Shown: positions 34,008-48,041, numbered from the stretch's first letter. The stretch: DNA of 64,000 bases from Loripinus fragilis (GCA_964019695.1 OZ026518.1:107852305-107916304); one strand, 5' to 3'. Made by a program: numbers and translations. Notes: generated by a model from the letters alone, not told the origin.

Positions 34008-34255
34008 GCCATTTTTATTAAAATTATATTATGCAATCATTGCTTGCATGACTCAGGGCTTTACATTCAGAACATATTGACTAAATGAGAAATGATAAAC
34101 TATCAAAAATTTAACTTTTTTGCTATTTTAACAATTAATTCTGTCACTATCGGAGTGCGAGAATTGAACGGGACTAGCCAAATATCGCTAATTACCCATG
34201 ATGCAAAGGGCGAAATGCGAGAGATCTAGATGAGGTATCGTCAGGTCTCGCGAGA
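34008..34255. promoter_or_regulatory. Promoter-like motifs inside the left arm
   Basis: The palindrome TCTCGCGAGA lies at 34246-34255 and GCCGCCATTTTT at 34008-34019; both motif types are typical of animal housekeeping promoters. The stretch has no counterpart in the right arm. It could be the element's own promoter, a captured host promoter or chance. Confidence 0.3.
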
Positions 34256-34309
34256 ATGGTTGACACTCGGTTTCTCGCTCCCGGATTGTTCGGTAGATTC
34301 CGTGAAACG

Positions 34310-35615
34310 TCGTTTCTGCCGGGTCTGCCGGTTCGTTTTGGCACTGCAAAAATAACTATTATATGGCCAAATATCTTCAGATCTTTGTCAGTGAATGAAT
34401 GGATTGATAGTTTAGCAGACAAATATACAGATACTTTTAAAAAACAAAGACCTTAGTCATGGATTAGTGCTTTGAATTCCGGTTTTGCAGTCTGCTGGAC
34501 TGCTTCATTTGCCGGGTCGATTTGGCAGTGTTACTTTACGACTACATGAATGCACTTAAATGACAGACAGACAGATGAACATACAGGCAGACTAAATGTT
34601 TGATAGATAGATCGTTTAAAAAAAACACAGACCTGAGTCATGTAAAGTTGTGATATAACTATGACCTACTGCCGGTTTTGCCGAATCAGCTAGAGCATTT
34701 CAACTGCCGGGTCTGCCAGAGCGTGTCATCTGCCGCGGGTCTGCCAGAGCGTGTCATCTGCCGGGCCTGCAGGACTGTTTCATCTGATAGATATACATGT
34801 ACAGACTAATCTGATCTAGACAACAGACAGACAAACAGACAGGCAGATCTTTGTCAAATTTACATACCTAAGCAATCAGTTTTTGCCGGGTCTGGCATAC
34901 CGTTTCATCTGCCGGGTTTGCCGACTGCTTCATTTGCCGGGTCGATTTGGCAGTGTTACTTTACGACTACATGAATGCACTAAAATGACAGACAGACAGA
35001 TGAACATACAGGCAGACGAAATGTTTGATAGATAGATAGATCCTTTTAAAAAAAATCACAGACCTGAGTCATGTAAAGTTGTGATATAACTAGGACCTAT
35101 ATACTGCCGGTTTTGCCGAATCTGCTAATTAAAGCATTTCAACTGCCGGGTCTGCCAGAGCGTGTCATCTGCCGGGTCTGCCAGAGCGTGTCATCTGCCG
35201 GGCCTGCAGGACTATTTCAGCTGATAGATATACATGTACAGACTAATCTGATCTAGACAGCAGACAGAAAAACAGACAGACAGATCCTTTTCAAATTTAC
35301 ATACCTAAGCAATCAGTTTTTGTCGGATCTGGCAGACCGCTTCATCTGCCGGGTTTGCCGACTGCTTCATTTGCCCGGTCGATTTGGCAGTGTAATTACG
35401 ACTACATAAGTGCACTAAAATGACAGACAGACAGATGAACATAACGACAGACGAAATATTTGATAGATACATAGATCCTTTAAAAAAAATCACAGACCTG
35501 AGTCATGTAAAGTTGTGACATAACTAGGACCTACTGCCGGTTTTGTCGAATCTGCTAAAGCATTTCAACTGCCGGGTCTGCCAGAGCGTGTCATCTGCCG
35601 GATCTGCCAGAGCGT

Positions 35616-35660
<45 letters not shown>

Positions 35661-35700
35661 TGCCGGGTTGTTTCGGCAGTGCCTAAGCAACTAATTCTAC
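34310..35700. repeat. Left-arm tandem repeats, 430-bp higher-order unit
   Basis: The basic motif CTGCCGGGTCTGCCAGAGCG is repeated many times. A higher-order unit beginning CATTTGCCGGGTCGATTTGG recurs at 34506, 34931 and 35368 (spacing 425 and 437 bp); each unit carries a GACAGACAGACAGATGAACA tract. The inverted equivalents are at 47146-47760. Confidence 0.9.
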
Positions 35701-35797
35701 TATAAAAATTAGTTGGTCACAGCTTTGTCAAAGACAGACTGACAGACGGAGGGACCAACAACAGACAGACAGACAGATGTAGACATATGATAGATCG

Positions 35798-35851
<54 letters not shown>
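35619..35851. repeat. Two CT microsatellites
   Basis: CT runs at 35619-35657 and 35802-35851, separated by more GACAGACAGACA sequence. Confidence 0.95.
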
Positions 35852-35855
<4 letters not shown>

Positions 35856-36164
35856 GCAATAGGCCTAAAAACCTCAGTATAAAGCCCACACAGCTAACCA
35901 AAGAGAAGGAATTAATGTATTTTGGATTGTCATTTTATACATCTGACAAGTCTCGTCGGGACAGATCATGCGCGGATCCAGAAAGTTTTGACAGAGAGGG
36001 TCCACTTTTGACAATTTTTCTTTTTTAGATGTTGAGGGGAGAGAAGATCCAAATACCACTATAAGCGCGCCATCATCGATCCGCCAGCGAAACGCCAATT
36101 AAATGGCGTTTCGCTGGCGTGCCGATGATAGCCCAACATTGAATGCTGGCTTGGTAGCTTTGTG

Positions 36165-36275
36165 ATTTTTCAGGGGATCCGGACCAGTATTGCTAAGAAA
36201 CCCTATATTTTTGTGATTTTCCAGAGGGGAGGTCGGACCACCTGTCCCCCCTCTGGATTTGCGCATGCAGATCGC
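36165..36275. repeat. Dispersed repeat, partner of 15345-15445
   Basis: CCGGACCAGTATTGCTAAGA, then TTGTGATTTTCCAGAGGGG and GCGCATGCAG. Just left of it, 36078-36120 holds a small palindrome around GCCAGCGAAACGCCA and its complement. Confidence 0.6.
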
Positions 36276-36730
36276 CTTTAATTCCCCCCTATGCCACGCC
36301 ACGAGAAAACCTGACTTTATTCCGTGCGAAAAACGAAGACGGAGACCAGCCTGTGCATCCGATTAGCGCCTGTATTGTTCGCTAGATATTCCAACTTGTT
36401 ACAAGCAAAGGTTCCGTATTCTTGTACACTGTACACCTTTAAACATGTGCAGATTGGTTTCAGACTAAAGGCCCTGTCACACTATAACGTTTTAGCCAAC
36501 GTATGCCGATGTATGAAATATATATCTAGTACGCTGGCATACGCTGAAATCTAATTAAAAATCAGAGGAAGCCTCTCTCTGAACTTATGCATCTAGCGTA
36601 CGCGAAACGAACATAGAACGTATGTCTAACTTAAGAGTAACTTATTCATAACTTATTCCCGACGTAACATAACTTCTCATACATGACGTCGCGTCTAGGA
36701 GTAAAATAACGCCATGCAACAAAATCGATA

Positions 36731-37254
36731 AACCACTATAGGGATCACACATGTTTTTTCATGCATTAACATTTGCCGGGTCCCGAGGATGTTGTTTGAA
36801 CACGAGGCCGATAGGCCGAGTGTTCAACATCATCCGAGGGACCCGGCAATTGTTAATGCAATGAAACAAACATGTGTGATCGTTATTCTTGCATATTTTA
36901 CCTTATTCCAGCTCAATTCGCACTGAAAAAAGCTGCTAAAACATTCAATTGTCGATTTTCTTACACTGGATTTCTCTAAACAAAATGGCGTCCGCTGTGT
37001 ACTTTCGAACGTCATAACGTCATATCCGTACGCAACGTTTTCGCGAACAAAAACATCGGCGAAATGATCAGTCTGGTCCGCAATGCGTTCCGTATAACGT
37101 CATGCAAATAATGCAGGGCTCATTTTAAGTATTTTCAAGTTCAGACCCATGTTCAAACAGCACGTGAATCTCCTGATTTGAACATGGATTTTCGTTCATT
37201 TGACAATGGGTGTAAACAGCTATACGAATAGATATTCATGCAAGAATAGTGGTT
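36731..37254. mobile_element. MITE with TA duplication and 139-bp internal palindrome
   Basis: The ends AACCACTAT and ATAGTGGTT are flanked by TA on both sides. Within it, 36743-36881 is a long imperfect palindrome (GATCACACATGTTT..TTGCCGGGTCCC..GGCC and complement). Confidence 0.75.
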
Positions 37255-37388
37255 TATAGATTTTCGGGAAACGTTATGAAGTGACGTTTTTAACGTCACG
37301 CATATGGCGAAACCCTAACGTTTTTTTACGCTAAAAATATGAATTTAAAATAATTTTAATGTCATATGATAAATAGAATCTAACATTC

Positions 37389-37483
37389 GTGCTCCTGTAT
37401 TATTGAATTTATTAAACTCGTTGCGAAAAAGATTTTATCTATTTTCCCCAACTCGTTTAATAAATTCAACAATACATGAGCAC
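37389..37483. repeat. 95-bp foldback
   Basis: GTGCTCCTGTATTATTGAAT..AAACTCGTT faces its complement across a loop of about 30 bases. Confidence 0.85.
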
Positions 37484-37999
37484 TCATGTAAGATCCTCTA
37501 TTTATACTTGTATCAGCGTAGAAAAGCGTATGCCCAGCGTATCACTAGCGTTCTTGACTTATGAGAAACATATGCACAACGAACGTCTAACGTATGTTGA
37601 ATTGTACATATAACGCACGTTAACTTATGTATAACTTACATGTAGCGTACATCTAACTTATGTCAACGTATAAGACAGTACACAATTTTGGAACCACTTT
37701 GTCATATGACAGCGTATACCAACGTACTGTAGCGTGTTCGTAACGTATTGAAAACGTATCTCTAACGTATTCAGCGTACACCAACGTATACTTGCTTAAT
37801 TTCTCATACGTCCGCATACGTTGGTGCTAACGTACCTTAACGTATGTATAACTTACCTGCTGCGTACATCTAGCGTATGCCTAACGCATAGAAGCAGTAC
37901 GTACTCATACGCTGTAATTTTTATGGATGCACAAAATGTTGGACCACTTGGCCGTATGTCAACGTATACCACCGTACTATTAGTCTAATCAGTAGAACT

Positions 38000-40430
38000 G
38001 ATAAGGTTGAACTAATTGCAACAGAATTTTTTCAGCAATCCTGCGACTGTTTGGGTTATCTTGAGCAACATACTAAAAGTTGCAAGTCCTATCTTGTGGG
38101 GAAGTATATATATTTTCGACTTAAAAATGATCACTTTTATATTAAAGTGGTCATTGAAGATTATTGTGAATTCATTGGGAAACTTCTTCTACAGTTGTTT
38201 TAAGTCCTTTATGCTTTGATCATAGAATTTGATTTGATTATACAAGTATTACACATGATAAAACCATATCAAACCATATCAAATGAGCCAAAATGTTAAA
38301 AATCAGGGGTTGGATTACCCCACCCACCATATTACAATTATATTACCATTAGAAACATAATAGTTTTGTTTACTTTTCTATTACAACATATAAGTATTAT
38401 TTTAACAGTGTTGAGGTTGTTGTGATTGGACTTAATGACCTAACAACATATCATATTGTATTACAGTTATATATGTTACTTACTTTCAAATGTATTAATA
38501 TTTAATGCAGTACTATCTTTAGATCATAGACTGCCAAAAGACCTCTTAGGAATCAGGTTTGTAGACTATTATTTTCTAAAACCACATTATACTAGTCACA
38601 TAATAAGGTATATTAGCTTTTTAGCAGTCGAGGCGTTACCCTGCAATAGCACAATTCACTACGTTACCCTAAAATAATAGGACATTCTATAGTGTTATTA
38701 TATCAAATTATTCCTTATTCTTACATATCAATATTATCTTTTACTTGAAAGCAATATGATTTTACCTAATTTAGACACCTGTAATTACAGTTATATACGT
38801 TACTTTCTATTGAATACAATATTTTAATGCAATAACAGCACTATATGAGTTTACACTACTAATGTATGTAAATTACTGCCATTGGAGTGCCCAGTAATGA
38901 GAGAAATGATGAATATTGTATTATTTGACAAAACAAGTAACTAAGAATAAAACCCAACAAAGCATTACTGATAAAAAAGAAGAAACTTGAACCTAAATTA
39001 CATAAAACTCCATTTCAAATCAGAGTGTAAACAACATTTATAGAAACTACTTATATTTTATGATCAAATTATGTTTCTTAAATGCTTACATGATATCTTT
39101 TAATCTCTCTGAAACATTTTTGTTTCCTTCTATTTGTATTTGGAATGATATATACAAGATATTTTAACTGGATACAGCTTAAGTTGAATGAAGCATTGAT
39201 ATATAACAATTGTAGTTGCCTTGTAAGCCACTAAAAATAACATATTAATTATAGCTTATAAGCTTTCGACTATAACAACTATATTGATAACAATCAGAGA
39301 CAAACGCGAACCCAAAACTCCTAAAATTAACGTTGTCATTTCAAACAAAAACACTCTTTTTAGCATATCCAGTTTGGTGAAGAAAGAATACAAAAAGAGT
39401 GGTTACGAAAATGGTCAAACTTATCATATGTTTTGTTTGGTTCTACAAAGTTGTGAAGCATTGCAACAGGACAGATTCTGTTCTAAAGCTACTTTTTGGT
39501 AATTCATTTGAAAGATTTAGGCGTATTATTTAGAAAAACTCTCTTGCATTGTAAGTATTATATTGTAGCCATTTCAAAATGAATGGACTCCAATAAATTA
39601 TTGGTAGTTTTGTTTTGCATTATTTCTATCAATTAAACTTAGTGTAAGCGTGACATTTTGTTCATATAAAATCATTTTGATATTTAGCATGTCAAGTGAG
39701 AACATAATCATTCATACAAAAATAACATCCATTTCATCCTTTGCACATTTCAAAGCAAACTAAATTGATTATAAATAGTAAACAAATAATAAATCAAATG
39801 AGCAAGCACATTTGATTTTGGTTCATAACCCAGTGCTGAGCAATGAAGGACCAGGCGATCCTGTGAAAATGTGTAGTTAGACTCAACATAACCTTTGCTG
39901 CTCTTATACACAAAGTAAGTGTGTAGATGAAGACATGGGCCATATTTTAGAACGCTATCTCTGCTGCATCAGAATGGGTGATTAAAGATGCATTTGCCAG
40001 GTGCGATAAGAACCCAAATCTCATGTGCTGCTCCAAATTTTCATTCGAGCTTGTATAAATTACATAAAAAGCATTCAACATTATTTTTTCATCTAAAGGT
40101 AACGAAATTCATACTTTTACTACTGTTAAAGAACAAATCGACATGGTATTGAATATTTGATAAACTATATCATACACACATAACAAAAATGACAATAGAA
40201 ACACTGCTTTATCAACCTCTGAGATTTATAATAACCTTAATACAATGTACAAGTAAAAGAAATATGATTTCTTATGTTGATGATTGAACAAAAGGAAGCA
40301 TGGCAAATACGATATCTATATGTACTTTTATTAAGTTCATGTGTACTTTCTAGACATTACATGTAAGTCTATCATTAGTGACAATGGCTGTACTGAATTA
40401 AGGGCCCTCTTAATGCTAATGTTTGTAAGA
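38000..40430. other. AT-rich interior of the large element, nothing coding recognised
   Basis: Two loosely matching segments contain TTACAGTTATATATGTTACT (near 38462) and TTACAGTTATATACGTTACT (near 38786). Short open frames exist, but none resembles a transposase or host gene. Confidence 0.4.
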
Positions 40431-41360
40431 ACAGTTGATTTTTTGTGTGTGTCTTTTAATCATGAGGAACCTTTCCGTGAAATTATTTTGAATTTGAACC
40501 AGTGGTTCAGGATGAAATGTCATTAAAAGACATTTCTTATCTAGAGCTCTGGCAGCCCCTTCGATCAATGGAGTGGAACCATTTGCGACATTTTGGTAGA
40601 ATGCATCATGGGGAAACAATTATGTGAAATTATTTTGAATTTGGACCAGTGGTTCAGCACGATTATGTCGTTTAAAGACATTTCTTATCTGGAGCTCTGA
40701 CTGCCCTTTAGTTTAGCAGAGCGGAACCATTTGTGCTATTTTAGGTAAAGGGAATTATGAGGAACAATTCTGTGATTTTTTTTCCAATTAGGACCGGCGG
40801 TTCAGGAGGGAATGCCATTAAAAGACATTTCTTATCTAGAGCTCTGGCAGCACCTTCATTCGTTTGAGCAGAACCATTTGTGCAATTTTGGTAGAAGGCA
40901 TCATGAGGAAAAACTCTGTGAAATGGTTTTGAATTTGAACAGTGGTTCAGGAGATGTCGTTTAAAGGTATTTCTTATCTAGAGCTCTGGCGGTCCTTTTG
41001 CTCAGCGGAGCGCAATCATTTGTGTAATTTTGGTAGAGGGTATTATGAGGAACAATTCTGAGAAATTATTTTGAATTTGGACCAGTGGTTCAGGAGGAGA
41101 TGCCTTATAAAGATATTTCTTATCTGGAGCTCTGGTGGCCCTTTTGTTCAGCGGGGCAGAACCATTTGTGCAATTTTGATGTAGGGTATCAAGAGCAACA
41201 ATTCTGTGGAATTATTATAAATTTGAACCAGTTGTTCAGGAGATGTCATTTAAAAGTTTTTTTCTTATCTGGAGCTCTGGCAGCCCTCCTGTTCAGTGGA
41301 GTGGAGCCATTTGTGCAATTTTGAAAGAGGGCATCATGAGAAAGATTCACGTGAAGCTAT
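40430..41360. repeat. Tandem satellite, period about 145 bp, six to seven units
   Basis: Each unit has GAAATTATTTTGAATTTGGA, CCAGTGGTTCAGGA, CTTATCTGGAGCTCTGGC and GGAACCATTTGTGCAATTTT. Two more units at 42540-42800 show that the array was split by the insertions between them. An AACCTTGAGCCATTTGCTCA terminal motif follows at about 42860-42890. Confidence 0.88.
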
Positions 41361-41369
41361 ATGAAAAAT

Positions 41370-41702
41370 AGTAAGTGAGTATGATCAGGAAATACCACAA
41401 TCACAAACTGCAGACAAACCCATGGTACCACGGGGAAGAGCCACACAACAATCATGAGACACCAGGAAGACAAACTAAGCAAAGCAACCAGCTCTCTCTT
41501 TCCCAAGAAATATTCAGCTCGCATGGAAGCCTTCTAACTATTGCAATGTATCATCATGGAGAAACACTTTAATCAAATTAACACACTTTGATGAAACAAA
41601 GAAAATGGCTCATGGCTCACAGATAGTCAGAGCTAAAGAAAACCTCAAGTTGAGCCACGGTGGGTCCAGCTACAGATAAGCATCAGGCACCAACCCACCG
41701 AT
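41370..41702 (-). repeat. Repeat B copy with an internal deletion
   Basis: AGTAAGTGAGTATGATCAGG to AGCTCTCTCTTTCCC joins directly to TATTCAGCTCGCATGGAAGC and ends ACCAACCCACCG. The middle of the family is missing. Confidence 0.8.
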
Positions 41703-41744
41703 TAAAGCTTTACGTCAGAGCCGTCATAGAGTCTGAGGCCTGAC

Positions 41745-42535
41745 CCACCGTTGTGCAATTAAAGAGGAAACCATAGCTATAAACCGTGATTGGGTTTAAA
41801 ACCAGGCATGCAGACTGTCGCATGACATCCAAGTTATATCCAACCTTTATATAACGTTTGATGAAAATTTTGAATTGCTCACTAAAATTAGATTTTCCAA
41901 CAATTCGTTTGAATTTATAAACTAAATCACCATAAAATATAGGTTGTGATAAGCCTTGTTGAAGAAGAGTTTTTAACCAATGTTGTATTTAACAATTAAC
42001 TCTGAGTATATATGGTAATATTTAGAGAATGCTTTTCGAATTTTATGATATCTATAACCTTGTTTTAATAACTTAGCAGTTAATTATTAGTTTCTGTTGT
42101 TGAAGTCATCAACATCAGAACACACTTTTGCAAAACGAATAAGCTGAGAAATATATACGCCAAAGGAAGAGGAGAGAGGAATATCTCCATCAAGAAATGG
42201 GAAATTTATTATTTCAAAATTAAAATCATCCCGTTTATCATAAATTTTAGAAGAAACTATGCCACTTGTTATGGCAAGTTCAAGTCCAAAAACGGAGCTT
42301 GAGTATCAGAAGAATTCGCCTTATTTAACTGAAGTTCAGTAGGATATATCTGACCTACCATTAGGATTAACAATATTAAGTAAGTCATCTAGATATCTGG
42401 AGGTGGAGTTAAAAGCTTCAATAATATCAGTTTAATTATTGTCTGACAGAGACAACACGAAGTCTCTCTCATAACAAAGCAAAACCAAATCTGCAACAAG
42501 AGGAGCACAATTAGTACCCTTTGGAATACCTACAA
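41745..42535 (-). mobile_element. Penelope-like retroelement remnant
   Basis: On the minus strand from about 42535: GIPKGTNCAPLVADLVL, then the catalytic-site-like SRYLDDLLNIVNP, LYDK-type KIYDKRDDFNFEIINFPFLD, FGVYISQLIRFAKVC, GLSQPIFYGDLVYKFKRIVG and finally GYNLDVMRQSACLV. These are consecutive landmarks of the reverse transcriptase and linker of Penelope-like elements. Several stops and small frame changes show decay. The catalytic YLDD is preserved. No GIY-YIG part was recognised. Confidence 0.88.
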
Positions 42536-42539
42536 TTTT

Positions 42540-42895
42540 TCTATATTTCTTACCTGGAGCTCTGGCAGTCCTTTTGTTCAGCGAAGCTGAACCATTTGTG
42601 CAATTTTGTTAGAGCGTATACAGAGGAACAATTTTGTGAAATTAATTTGAATTAGGACCAGTGGTTCAGGGATTTCTTACCTGGAGCTCTGGCAGCCCTC
42701 CTGTTCGGTGGAGCGGAACCATTTGTGCAATTTGAAAGAGGGTTCATGTGAAGTTTTATGAAATTTGGACCAGTGGTTTAGGAAGAGATGTCCTTTAAAG
42801 AAAAAGTTGACGGACGGACGCACGACGGTCGATTGACAAAGACCAATCACAATAGCTAACCTTGAGCCATTTGCTCAGGTGAGCCACAGAGGAAA
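42540..42895. repeat. Continuation of the 145-bp satellite and its terminal motif
   Basis: Two further units are followed by a GACGGACGGACGCACGACGG tract and CTTGAGCCATTTGCTCAGGT. Confidence 0.8.
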
Positions 42896-44185
42896 CTGAA
42901 CTATGTGTAAAATAGGATAGCCAGTAGCTCTATATTGTGCTCTATGGAAGATTTATACAGAGTAAACAAGTTGATCAAGCTGCCCCATTTCATGATCCAT
43001 TGCAAACGCTAAAATTCAAGATACTTGTCTCTGACTGTGTAATTAAAAAGGGTGTCAAGACAATTCCATTGCTCATTTATTATGTCAAGTTATATATGTT
43101 ACATCCTTTAATAAGTACTCTAATCTTAGAAACTTAGTGAATCATTTAAGTGAAACGGCCTCATTTGCGCTCTGTTCATTCTGTATTGCATTGCTGTACC
43201 TGCTGTGGTAAATCTAGCTCGAAACGTTACCTCTGTTTTAGCACCTCAGAAGTACTAAGACTTCATATAAGTTTTTGAATACCTAGGGAAAGATAATAAG
43301 TGCAGTGACATAATTAGGTGAAAATATGTTTGTTGCATGTATAGAAAGGCTACATTTATAAAAGTTAACTAGCCGAGATATTATTCTTTTCACAGAAATA
43401 TCAAGGTACATCAGTTCAGGCTGTCATTGTTTTTAATGGCATTCTGTTTTCTCCTTCTAAAGCTTTAGTCTTTATCCTACTTGCAGACTATCACTTAAAA
43501 CGCATATTCAAAGAGCCAACTATTAGGAATTCATATCAGTTTCCGAAATAGATATTTTAATGTCTTCAATTTGTAGCCCAAATTTCAATTTACTTTTTCT
43601 TAATTTGATAAAGTAACGTATGTTACAGGCTCTTACAGACTAACGCCCCAACGCAAAGAGTGCAAATATTTCTTAAAAGACCCTCGGCTTTTAATTCGCT
43701 ACCAGATAGTCTGAAAAATTCCCTTGGGGGTGGGGGGGGGGCAAATCTATTCCTAGCCATCCGTCTAATACATGTGTAGTTGCGTTTCTTTTACAGTTCG
43801 GTATATAATAATGGTGGAATGGTCCGGTAGGAGGGGGGTTGGGGTGTCACTTGAAGTATGGCATATTTTGACCATGATCTTTACCTCTAAGGTTATATCG
43901 GATATTAGAACAGTCGTTGTCATCTACACAACATAGATTACTATTGTGCTTAATATCAACTATCACCATCAAATATGTTATCGAAAGTTTTCCACGAAAT
44001 GAACTAACGTGATCACATTTGAAATGTGTGGATATTGATGCTGGGCACTTCCTTTAAACAACATGACCTCGCTCACTTGAGTACCATTTGAACCAAGAAT
44101 ACGTGTATCTATCTTTAACCTTGGCATAATTAATGTTGATGCAAAGCAAGGGTCATAAATTGATAATGATCAGTCCCCGCCATGA
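42896..44185. other. Interior of the large element, nothing recognised
   Basis: Contains G-rich runs at 43727-43742 and 43830-43852. No coding or repeat match was found within the window. Confidence 0.4.
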
Positions 44186-44410
44186 CTCAGCTTGAGATTT
44201 TTTTCAGCTCTGGCTGTCTCCAAGTCGTGAGCTCTCTTCCTTGTTTCATCATAGTATGATTGTTTCTCTGTGCTGATGCACTGCAAGAGTTAGGAAGCCT
44301 TCATGCGAGCTAAAAAGGTTTGTGTTTTAACAGCAGCAGAATCTAGGCCGAAGAATTCGTAAGTAAAATTCATTTAAGAACTGAGTCGGTGGCTACTTCT
44401 GTTGTCGTTA
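44186..44410 (+). repeat. Repeat B 5'-half fragment, diverged
   Basis: TTTTTTTCAGCTCTGGCTGT..GTTTCATCATAGTATGATTG..GCGAGCTAAAAAGG. Confidence 0.7.
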
Positions 44411-44899
44411 ACTCATTGTTTGTTGCTGCTACAAAGAGTCAGTGTCAGGGCCTCTCCTTTTACAAAGTTGGTTTCTTCTTTCAACGCTGTTTTTGACATT
44501 CAAGTTGTTGGGTCAATACTACAGCTGTTATATGAGAAGCATTCATTTTGCAACTGATGTCCTGCAAACACAAATGGTATCGTGAGAAATAATACCACGA
44601 ATTGTCAAGAATGGAAACGATTATCTGTTTATATTCGGTCGGTTCGTGCATGCATTCAGCGTATTCTAACTTTATTGCAGTACTTCCAAATAGATTTCTG
44701 CACACTGTAGTGAATTCGTCGCAGCATCTGAGTGATTCAGGCTGAATCAAGCCGAATTCCACGAATATTCGTAACTGTTTCTAACCAGTTTCGTTACTGT
44801 TTTGAAGAACATCACGAATTGGTTGAAAAAATTATAATTCTTCACGAATCGTAATATTTTTCGATTCTTGGTAAAATAGGGGCATTAGGCAGAAAATCA

Positions 44900-45680
<781 letters not shown>

Positions 45681-45721
45681 CAAAAATGAGGGCGCACTTC
45701 GTAACGGCATCGGCATATATA

Positions 45722-46543
45722 CTTAAACGCAAAAGAAACGCAACTCTTTCTAAAATAGCAGTTCCTTCTTTTTCCTAAAAAATCAACCAGCGATAATGAA
45801 ATCGCTAAGTACCGTTATTTGCCTTGCATACAGCACCAAAATCAGACCGCTGTGACTTATGGTTGGCGAGCTGCAACGAGAAATGTAAGGCAACCCCCAT
45901 TCTTAAAGTCACAAAGTTCAAAAATTATGCCTATTTTGCGAAAAACGTTTTAAACCAATATCGGCTTTTGAAAGCAAAACGGTAGACAAAATCAAATCGG
46001 GTACTTTTATGTTTCTGACAACGTTCATTTTGTCAAAATGACGTCTTTATTTTTTTGCGTAATTGGCCATTTTTATCCAAACGAATGTTAATAATTGAAA
46101 ACTTTTAACGTCACCATATAGCCCTGAATACATTGCATAGAAGACATAAGTATCGCGACATGATCGAACAAAATGCGTCTGTAATGACTGTTTTAAAAAA
46201 AAGGAGGCTGGCGTCAATAAAGAAACGCAGCAACGCAGCGACTGGTAGCGTTGGTAATCAATAACTTGCAAACCGTTTTAGTGTTTTCCTTCAGTTACGA
46301 CATCTGTCTATAAGATCAAGCTGTTTGTTTTCAAATCGAATGAGACAACACTTTTTAGACTCCATTTGTTGAAATTTACTGACGTCATTTTAACGTCAGA
46401 ATGGAAATCGTGATCAAAACCATTTTACGGCAAATCATTACTCAATGCTCAGGAACACAGGATCTAATTAAGAAGTTAGCCTCATATGATCCATGTCGAA
46501 GAAAAATTGGATTGAAAACGGTTGCGTTTCTTTTGCGTTTAAG
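45722..46543. mobile_element. Tc1/mariner-type non-autonomous element, 822 bp
   Basis: The ends CTTAAACGCAAAAGAAACGC and its exact complement (about 24 bp in all) are flanked by TA on each side. No transposase. Confidence 0.85.
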
Positions 46544-46899
46544 TATATATTGTGACATCTACAAAGTTAGTGTTCGTTGACATAATGCCTATCTAATTTA
46601 CATGAATGTTCAAGTCTCTGTATCGGTATGAACAGGCTGGTCGGGATAGTATCTCATGCGATAGCTCATCTATTAATCGTAGCCAAAGTCTAAGGCCTTT
46701 GAAAGGATAGACAGGGCACCTGTTTAATCAACGCTTAGCATCCGGAATCAGAGAATCGCATGGGTGTTTACGCTGCGTTCTGGCAGAATGCATATATGGT
46801 GATAAAGAGGTGGCAAGCAACGTTGCATTTGTAGTAGTTGGGCCAGCTTTCTCAGATACAGAGATTGATTAGAATATTAGAAATTTGCATGTAGCAAGT

Positions 46900-46996
46900 T
46901 GAACTATTGTACACCCAAGAGAGCGAGTGATAAAGGCGCTGATCCCTCTGTGCGGATGCGCAGGCTGGTTTGTGCCTTTGTTTCTCGCATTTTCTC

Positions 46997-47048
<52 letters not shown>

Positions 47049-47760
47049 GTCTGTCTGTCTGTCTGTCTGTATGTCTGTCTGTCTGTCTGTCTCGCGGTCT
47101 TTGACAAAGCTGTGATTCTGTTGCATAGCAGTTGTTAAGGCACTGCCAAAACGACCCGGCAGATGAAATGGTCTGGCAAAACCGGCAGTAGGCCTAACGC
47201 ACCAATCTATGACTTATACATGTAGGTCTATGTGAATTTAAAATGATTTTTCTGTCTGTCTGTCTGTCTGTCTGTCAGATGAAACGGGTCAAGCGGACAC
47301 GGCAGATGAAACGGCCTGGCAGATGAATCGATCTGGCAGACCCGGCAGATGAAACGGTCCGGCAGACCCGGCAGAGGAAACGGTCCGGCAGACCAGCTAA
47401 AACCGGCAGTAATTAAAACTCACGGATCCATGACTCAGGTCTTTGAATTTAAAATAATCTATCCATCTCTCTATCAACCAGTCTGTCTGTATGTCTGTCT
47501 ATCTATCATTGACAATGCTCTGAACATGAAAGTTTATTTTGGCACTGCCGAAACGACCCGGCAGATAAAACTGGTCCAGATAAAGATACATGTAGGTCTT
47601 GAAGTGATCGGACAGTAATGCACCGATTCATGACTTGCGTAGGTTTGTTAATTTTTAAAGGATCTATTATTGTCATAACTGTGAAAATATTTGTGACCAT
47701 ATAAAAAATAGTTAGGTCGACAGTGCCTTCAGAGCGACCCGGCAGTTGAACAGACAGAAA
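46900..47760. repeat. Right-arm tandem repeats, inverted relative to the left arm
   Basis: ATCT (46997-47047) and GTCT (to 47092) microsatellites are followed by GGCAGATGAAACGGTCCGGC-type repeats and GACCCGGCAG motifs. These are reverse complements of the left-arm CTGCCGGGTC units. Confidence 0.88.
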
Positions 47761-48041
47761 CAATGTTCCGCGGAATTGACCAAATTAAACGGGACGATAA
47801 TTTTAGCTTAAATGCCATTCTAAAAATTTTATATATTGTCTTTATTTCAGTGGTTCTTCAATGCATAACGCTTGTGTAAAATATTAAAGAGTTTTAATTT
47901 GCTTCAATTCATCTCGATTTACTTCACTTTTCAGTTAGTGATAAAAGCCGGTACCGAAAACCGTTATTCTCCGGATACCAACTTCGGGTGCAATCGTAGG
48001 TTCGGTCCGGCACGGTCCGGCTAGGGCTTTTACCGACAACC

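Larger units (their letters stand above)
36470..37990. repeat. Region rich in CAACGTATG/TAACGTAT words, two foldbacks embedded
   Basis: It begins GGCCCTGTCACACTATAACG, and from 36480 to 36660 and 37500 to 37975 it is filled with degenerate 10-20-bp AACGTATG repeats in mixed forms. Two foldback insertions (36731-37254 and 37389-37483) split it. It is probably one non-autonomous element with subterminal repeats, but the far terminus is not clear. Confidence 0.5.

Noticed and set aside
34310..35700. Regularly spaced repeats considered as a CRISPR-like array
   Set aside because: The units are 425-437 bp with diverged sub-repeats in an animal genome, and the mirrored copies at the far end show they are transposon arms.
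46899..47138. Frames with IYLS/VCLS repeats
   Set aside because: Translations of ATCT and GTCT microsatellites in the right arm of the large element.
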